Assembly: GCA_900544795.1 (NCBI GenBank) | Contig: UQWM01000002.1 | Location: forward strand, 62,001-126,000 | DNA length: 64,000 nt | Direction of reading: 5' to 3' | Source of the DNA: an uncultured Phascolarctobacterium sp. | Lineage (GTDB): Bacteria; Bacillota; Negativicutes; Acidaminococcales; Acidaminococcaceae | Shown: positions 59,696 through 64,000 of the stretch, piece after piece | Layout of the letters: each line of letters opens with the position of its first letter | Numbering within the stretch: position 1 is the stretch's first letter | Translations under genes and position numbers: made by a program | Notes under the pieces: generated by a model | Seen by the model: only the letters and a program-made list of their open reading frames with translations | Databases searched by the model: none | What the model was told of the DNA's origin: nothing

Positions 59696-60240
59696 TGAAG
59701 AACATAGAAAAAATTGCTCAGAAGATAAAAATATTGATCTTAGACGTTGATGGCGTTTTAACGGACGGCTCTATTTATCTTGATGCCGACCAGGAACTTT
59801 TTAAAAACTTCAATGCTAAAGATGGTATGGGTATCAGCTGTGCAGTGCGTTCAGGGCTGCCAGTGGCCATCATTACCGGCCGCCGCAGTCCTATTATCCG
59901 CAGACGCGCCCAGGAACTGGGCATAGCGGATATTTGTGAGGGCGTACAGGATAAAAAAAACGCTTTAGCGGCCTTATTAGAAAAGCATGGTTTGAATTTG
60001 GCTGAAGCAGCGTATGTTGGCGATGATTTGAATGACTTGCCCGTGCTGAGCAGGGTAGGGTTGGCATGTGCGCCGGCCGATGCTGTGGAAGAAGTAAAAA
60101 ATATCTGTAATTTCATCGCTTCCCAAAATGGTGGCCGTGGCGCCGTCCGTCAGATCGTTGAGCTTATTTTAAAGGCTCGCGGCGACTGGGATAAGATTGT
60201 AAAAAGCTATTTGCAGGAAGGACAGGGAGACGCGCAATAA
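59695..60240 (+). CDS. kdsC: Kdo-8-phosphate phosphatase
   Basis: HAD-family phosphatase releasing free Kdo. 181 residues with the C0-type motifs L-D-V-D-G-V-L-T-D-G near 18, I-T-G-R-R-S near 65 and V-G-D-D-L-N-D-L-P near 112. Overlaps kdsD and the next gene by one base each. Confidence 0.95.
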   Translation: MKNIEKIAQKIKILILDVDGVLTDGSIYLDADQELFKNFNAKDGMGISCAVRSGLPVAIITGRRSPIIRRRAQELGIADICEGVQDKKNALAALLEKHGLNLAEAAYVGDDLNDLPVLSRVGLACAPADAVEEVKNICNFIASQNGGRGAVRQIVELILKARGDWDKIVKSYLQEGQGDAQ

Positions 60241-61142
60241 TGTGGCTTTACTATTTGCTGAAAACGATCAGTACAGTGGTTTCATGGCTGCCTTATAAGC
60301 TGGTAGTAAATATCGGTATCGGCGTAGGGCACCTTTATCATACAATTGCAAAAAAACAAAGGATACGTGCCGAAGAAACAATCAAAGAACGGCTCGGTTA
60401 TTCTGATGCGGAAGCTAAGCTTACGATAAAATCTTTATTTACTAAACTGGGCGTAACCTTTATGGAAATAATGTATATGCCTGCCTTAAATAAAGATAAT
60501 ATTCGCGGCTTGGTAACTTTTGACCGCCCCGATATTCTGTGGGAGGCATTGAGTGAAGGGCACGGCGTGGTGATGTTGGCTTGCCATATGGACAATTGGG
60601 AGTGGTTGGGAGCGGCTTTGGCCTTGAATGGTTTTCCAGTCAGCGCTGTTGAAAAACCGCAGCCTAACAGGGTCTACAGTAATTTTATGAACGAGCTGCG
60701 CAAGAACGCAGGTCAGGAAATATTCTCCCGTGGTACCAGCGAGATCTTAGGTTGTGCCAGGGCGATGAAAAAAGGCCGGATGTTGGGACTGGTTGCAGAC
60801 CAGGACGGCGGCTATGATGGAATTTTCGTACCGTTTTTAGGAAAAATGGCTGCTACTCCATCAGGCCCGGCATATTTTGCCAGAAAATTCAATGCGCCTA
60901 TCATACCGATCTTTATCGTTCGTAAGGAAGGGTATTATGGACATCAGGCAATTATCAAGGATCCCATTTACTATGAAAATACCGGCGATAAAGAGATGGA
61001 TGATTATCGCGTTACCTTAAAAATGACCAGAGTCGTAGAAGAAGTAATCAGAGAATATCCTGATAACTGGTTGTGGTTCCAGCACCGCTGGAATACTCCC
61101 TATACACCGAAAGGAAAGGAGCAGGAGCATGTTACGGAATAA
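60240..61142 (+). CDS. LpxL/HtrB-type acyltransferase (second copy)
   Basis: 300 residues, same family as the protein at 47586-48476 but clearly diverged. N-terminal hydrophobic helix; catalytic H116-M-D-N-W-E121; A-D-Q-D-G-G and P-F-L-G-K downstream. Coupled to kdsC by TAATG and overlapping lptC by 14 bases, so it is made with the Kdo genes, consistent with a Kdo-dependent late acylation; this is inference. Confidence 0.9.
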   Translation: MWLYYLLKTISTVVSWLPYKLVVNIGIGVGHLYHTIAKKQRIRAEETIKERLGYSDAEAKLTIKSLFTKLGVTFMEIMYMPALNKDNIRGLVTFDRPDILWEALSEGHGVVMLACHMDNWEWLGAALALNGFPVSAVEKPQPNRVYSNFMNELRKNAGQEIFSRGTSEILGCARAMKKGRMLGLVADQDGGYDGIFVPFLGKMAATPSGPAYFARKFNAPIIPIFIVRKEGYYGHQAIIKDPIYYENTGDKEMDDYRVTLKMTRVVEEVIREYPDNWLWFQHRWNTPYTPKGKEQEHVTE

Positions 61143-61689
61143 AGGCTTCCAAATGATCGCAGCCGCAATTGTTATAACAGGCGCTATTATAGCCTGGCTG
61201 ATGCTTGGCGGCGAGGCTCCTACCAATAATCCGGTCCCCAAAGAGAATACCGGTATGAACGCTAAAGTCAGAAACAGTACTCTTGCCAGAGAAGTTGATG
61301 GCAAAAAGGTCTGGGAGTTCACCGTTGAAGAGGTTGAACAGATCAAAAGCAGTGGTGAAGCAGTTTTAAAAGGCGTTAAGGGCAAAATTTACCGTGAGGA
61401 TGGCAGTGTTTTAGACATCGTTGCCGGTGGCGGCAAAGTTTTAAACGAAGCTAAAGATTTTGAGCTGAACGGTAAAGTTGAGGCTGTTTTGTCGAGTGGC
61501 GGTAAACTGACGGCTGAAAGCATACGCTGGCAGCAGAACGAAGATATCATTACGGCCGCTGGCAATGTACGCCTGCTGAAAGACGATACTTTAGCGACCG
61601 GTGATAAAGCCATTACCAGCAGCGCTTTTGAAAGACTGAAATTAGAAGGGCATGCAGAAGTTCAGAGAGGCGGCGATTATAATGAATAA
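61129..61689 (+). CDS. lptC: LPS export protein LptC
   Basis: Single-pass inner-membrane protein that passes LPS from LptBFG to LptA. 186 residues: membrane helix (~8-27), then a beta-jellyroll (~45-186; W-E-F-T-V-E-E-V-E…V-K-G-K-I-Y…A-A-G-N-V-R-L). Starts inside the acyltransferase gene and overlaps lptA by 8 bases. Confidence 0.88.
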   Translation: MLRNKGFQMIAAAIVITGAIIAWLMLGGEAPTNNPVPKENTGMNAKVRNSTLAREVDGKKVWEFTVEEVEQIKSSGEAVLKGVKGKIYREDGSVLDIVAGGGKVLNEAKDFELNGKVEAVLSSGGKLTAESIRWQQNEDIITAAGNVRLLKDDTLATGDKAITSSAFERLKLEGHAEVQRGGDYNE

Positions 61690-62476
61690 ATTAAAAATAA
61701 CTATATCGATGATCTTAGGAATAGTTTTTGTCGTAGGATTAATGAGCACTGCTTTGGCCAAAGGTTCTAATTTCAGTGTTAAGGCTGATACCATTGAATA
61801 CGATATGCAGTCCGGCGATGGTACTGCTAAAGGCAACGTTGTCCTTAAGCAGGATGGCGGCACTGCTACGGCGGCTAATGCCGAATTTAACAGTAAAACC
61901 AAATCCGGTCGTCTGACAGGTGGTGTAGTTGCTGACCGTGATGATTCGCATGTTGTTTGCAACACTTTTGTCATGCATAATGAAGATTATTCTTCCGCTA
62001 TTGGCGGCGCCCGCCTGACTAAAGGTGATAAAACCTTATCTTCTGACCGGGTCGATTATTATCAGGGCCGCGAATATGCAGAAACTATCGGTAACTGGGC
62101 TAAGCTTTCCATGACTGACGGCAGTGTTTTAGATGCCGCTAAGATCACTTATGAAGGTAAAAATGGTGTAGCTAATGCTACCGGCGGTGTAACTATTTCC
62201 AGCCCGCCCCGTGATCTTACTGCTTCTGCCGATACAGCTGTCTATGAAACCAATAACAGCGGTTATATTGAATTGATCGGCAATGCCAAGGCTACTCAGG
62301 ATGGCAATACAGTCGAAGGCAATCGTCTGCGTTTGAACAATACTTCCAACACGGCAGAGGCCAGCGGTAACGTAAAAATTGTTTATGTGCCTAAGCCGAC
62401 TGTCAAAAGTGATGCTGTAACTACGGATGAAAATGCGGCAGGTCCGTCTGCCAAAGCACAGGCGGAGGTTGCCTAG
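61682..62476 (+). CDS. lptA: LPS transport protein LptA (OstA-like)
   Basis: Periplasmic bridge protein. 264 residues: signal peptide (to about A26, S-T-A-L-A-K), then an OstA/LptA domain with Y-D-M-Q-S-G-D-G-T-A-K-G-N-V near 45 and repeats of the same strand pattern to residue ~240. It is longer than E. coli LptA (185), so it may span more of the periplasm. ATG at 61682 follows GAGGCGG. Confidence 0.9.
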   Translation: MNKLKITISMILGIVFVVGLMSTALAKGSNFSVKADTIEYDMQSGDGTAKGNVVLKQDGGTATAANAEFNSKTKSGRLTGGVVADRDDSHVVCNTFVMHNEDYSSAIGGARLTKGDKTLSSDRVDYYQGREYAETIGNWAKLSMTDGSVLDAAKITYEGKNGVANATGGVTISSPPRDLTASADTAVYETNNSGYIELIGNAKATQDGNTVEGNRLRLNNTSNTAEASGNVKIVYVPKPTVKSDAVTTDENAAGPSAKAQAEVA

Positions 62477-63195
62477 TGATTATTGAGACGAAAGATCTTG
62501 TAAAAGAATATTCGGGACGGCGGGTCGTAAACCGCGTCAGTATCACTGTAGAGCAAGGCAGTGTAGTTGGTTTGCTGGGACCTAATGGCGCTGGCAAAAC
62601 AACTACATTTTATATGATTGTTGGTATCGAGAAACCTGATGAAGGCTTTGTTACTCTTGATGGGCAGGATATTTCCTCGCTGGCGATGTATGAACGCGCC
62701 AGGGCAGGTATTGGCTATTTGCCGCAGGAAGCATCTATATTCCGCAAAATGACGGTTGAAGAAAACATTTTGGCTATTCTGGAAACGACTGCGATGACGG
62801 AAGAAGAGCGCATGGCGAAGATGAACTCTCTAATCGAAGAATTTCGCATCGACCATATCAGAAAAAACAAAGGCACAGAGCTTTCCGGCGGTGAGCGTAG
62901 GCGTGTAGAGATAGCGCGGGCTTTGGCTACCGATCCAGCTTTTATTCTGTTGGACGAGCCTTTTGCCGGGATCGATCCCATCGCGGTAGCGGATATTCAG
63001 GGCATGATCGCTCATTTAGCTAATCGTGGTATTGGGATTTTGATAACTGACCATAACGTTAGAGAGACCTTAAGTATAGTAGATAAAGCATACATTCTTG
63101 CCAACGGTGAAATTTTGATTCATGGCGACAGCGAAACGATCGCTAATGATCCAACAGCACGTAAATATTATCTTGGCGAAAACTTTAGCATGTAG
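62476..63195 (+). CDS. lptB: LPS export ABC transporter ATP-binding protein LptB
   Basis: 239 residues with Walker A G-P-N-G-A-G-K-T-T, the LptB-type Y-L-P-Q-E-A-S-I-F-R-K-M-T-V-E-E-N loop, signature L-S-G-G-E-R-R-R and Walker B F-I-L-L-D-E-P-F-A-G-I-D-P. GTG start overlapping the lptA TAG by one base, with GGAGG upstream. Confidence 0.97.
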   Translation: MIIETKDLVKEYSGRRVVNRVSITVEQGSVVGLLGPNGAGKTTTFYMIVGIEKPDEGFVTLDGQDISSLAMYERARAGIGYLPQEASIFRKMTVEENILAILETTAMTEEERMAKMNSLIEEFRIDHIRKNKGTELSGGERRRVEIARALATDPAFILLDEPFAGIDPIAVADIQGMIAHLANRGIGILITDHNVRETLSIVDKAYILANGEILIHGDSETIANDPTARKYYLGENFSM

Positions 63196-63206
63196 GAGGA
63201 ATAAGG

Positions 63207-64000
63207 ATGCGTTTACGTTTACTGGATCGTTATGTTTTAAGTGAATTATTGTATCCGTTTATTTTTGGCATCGCTTCTTTCTCCAGTATTTTTATTGCCA
63301 GCTCCATGCTGTTCAAGCTTACGCAATACATGACTAAATACGGAGCCTCAGGAGAAACTATTGCCAGATTGTTTATGTATAGCTTGCCGGAGGTAGTAAA
63401 CTATACTTTCCCTATGTCGATGCTGTTGGCATCTTTGATGGCTTTTGGTAAGCTGTCGGGCAGCAGCGAGATCGTAGCGATGAAGTCAGGTGGCGTCAGT
63501 TATTACCGTATCGTGGCGCCGGTACTGATAGTAGCATTTTTTGTGAGCATGTTTTCTGTAGTTTGGGCCGAGAAGGTAGTGCCGGCGGCAAAGGTGCAGT
63601 ACGGCAGGATCTTGGAATACGAAATCAAAAATAACACCAGGCCGCGGACCCAGGATCATGTTATCATTAAAACACTAAGCGGCAGTACCCAGCGTATTAC
63701 ATATGCCCGCAGCTTCGATGAAGCCAAGGGCCTGATGGAAAATATTACTATCGAAGAATTTGAAAAATCACATTTAGCAAGAATACAGACCGCCAAACAG
63801 GCTTACTGGGAACATGGTTCCTGGCGTTTGGAAGACGGTACGGTTTATACGATGAATGAAGCTGAGGGCATACGTAGCTCGGCTAAATTTACAGAACAGG
63901 TCATTCCACTGGACGTAACGCCACGGGAAATTTCCTGGGAGCAAAAAGAGCCTGAAGAAATGACGATCAGGGAACTGCGCGAATATATTTCTGTTTTAGA
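63207..64000 (+). CDS. LPS export permease LptF/LptG (YjgP/YjgQ), 5' part
   Basis: Runs off the window after ~264 codons. Starts M-R-L-R-L-L-D-R-Y-V-L-S-E-L-L-Y-P-F, typical of YjgP/YjgQ permeases, with the first membrane helices (~15-35, 60-85, 100-120) and the beginning of the periplasmic beta-jellyroll domain. GGAGGA lies before the ATG at 63207. Whether it is LptF or LptG, or a single subunit serving both roles, cannot be told from this part. Confidence 0.9.
   Translation, partial: MRLRLLDRYVLSELLYPFIFGIASFSSIFIASSMLFKLTQYMTKYGASGETIARLFMYSLPEVVNYTFPMSMLLASLMAFGKLSGSSEIVAMKSGGVSYYRIVAPVLIVAFFVSMFSVVWAEKVVPAAKVQYGRILEYEIKNNTRPRTQDHVIIKTLSGSTQRITYARSFDEAKGLMENITIEEFEKSHLARIQTAKQAYWEHGSWRLEDGTVYTMNEAEGIRSSAKFTEQVIPLDVTPREISWEQKEPEEMTIRELREYISVL

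Noticed and set aside
1..64000. CRISPR arrays, insertion sequences, phage genes, tRNA or rRNA genes
   Set aside because: None was seen; the only repeats are within the autotransporter gene, short tandem copies and terminator hairpins.

Overview
The window is a chromosomal stretch of an LPS-bearing (diderm) Firmicute, most likely a Negativicute of the Acidaminococcaceae; Phascolarctobacterium is my best guess, inferred from content and moderate GC rather than from any search. Two signals combine. The left half keeps the Bacillus-like gene order rpmE - prfA - prmC - tsaC - rpiB - ywlG - glyA - upp - comEB - tagO - mnaA - atp operon - murA - mreB/mbl. The right half is the large outer-membrane (OM) gene cluster known from Negativicutes. 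No rRNA, tRNA, insertion sequence, prophage or CRISPR array was seen.

Layout. 1-1.4 kb: end of a polysaccharide deacetylase, pth, and a reverse-strand exported tandem OB-fold-like protein. 1.49-5.9 kb: an accessory island with a Gly-rich autotransporter that has no visible start or signal peptide, an XRE regulator, and two small four-cysteine zinc-ribbon-like paralogues in opposite orientation, one of which has lost its start codon. 5.9-16.8 kb: thioesterase, rpmE, then translation, one-carbon and nucleotide housekeeping genes and two polysaccharide-precursor genes (wecA/tagO, wecB/mnaA). 16.9-23.8 kb: the F1Fo ATP synthase operon, in which the delta subunit is reduced to its C-terminal domain and fused to the N terminus of alpha. 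24-24.8 kb: two unknown genes sharing one bidirectional terminator. 25-30.9 kb: murA, mreB/mbl, an AMIN-NAGPA protein, a small exported biotinyl-like protein and an S55 (SpoIVB-type) peptidase.

31-64 kb is the envelope cluster: mlaE, mlaF and mlaD (MlaD carries a C-terminal beta-barrel), tolC behind a strong promoter and a perfect palindrome of TetR-operator type, tamB, an orphan sigma-70-family factor, an unknown membrane protein, bamA, an unknown exported protein, three OmpH/Skp-like proteins (two with lipoprotein signals), lpxD, an LpxL-type acyltransferase, lpxC, fabZ, lpxA, lpxI, lpxB, msbA, a waaA-lpxK fusion, kdsB, kdsA, kdsD, kdsC, a second LpxL-type acyltransferase, lptC, lptA, lptB and the start of lptF/lptG. 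Together these cover lipid A-Kdo synthesis from UDP-GlcNAc, its flipping, part of the Lpt export machine, OM protein assembly and phospholipid trafficking. Many junctions overlap (TAATG, ATGA), which suggests translational coupling.

The most unusual items are the delta-alpha ATP synthase fusion, the MlaD-barrel and WaaA-LpxK fusions, the OmpH triplet, the sigma factor inside the OM cluster, and the decayed or rearranged autotransporter/zinc-ribbon island.
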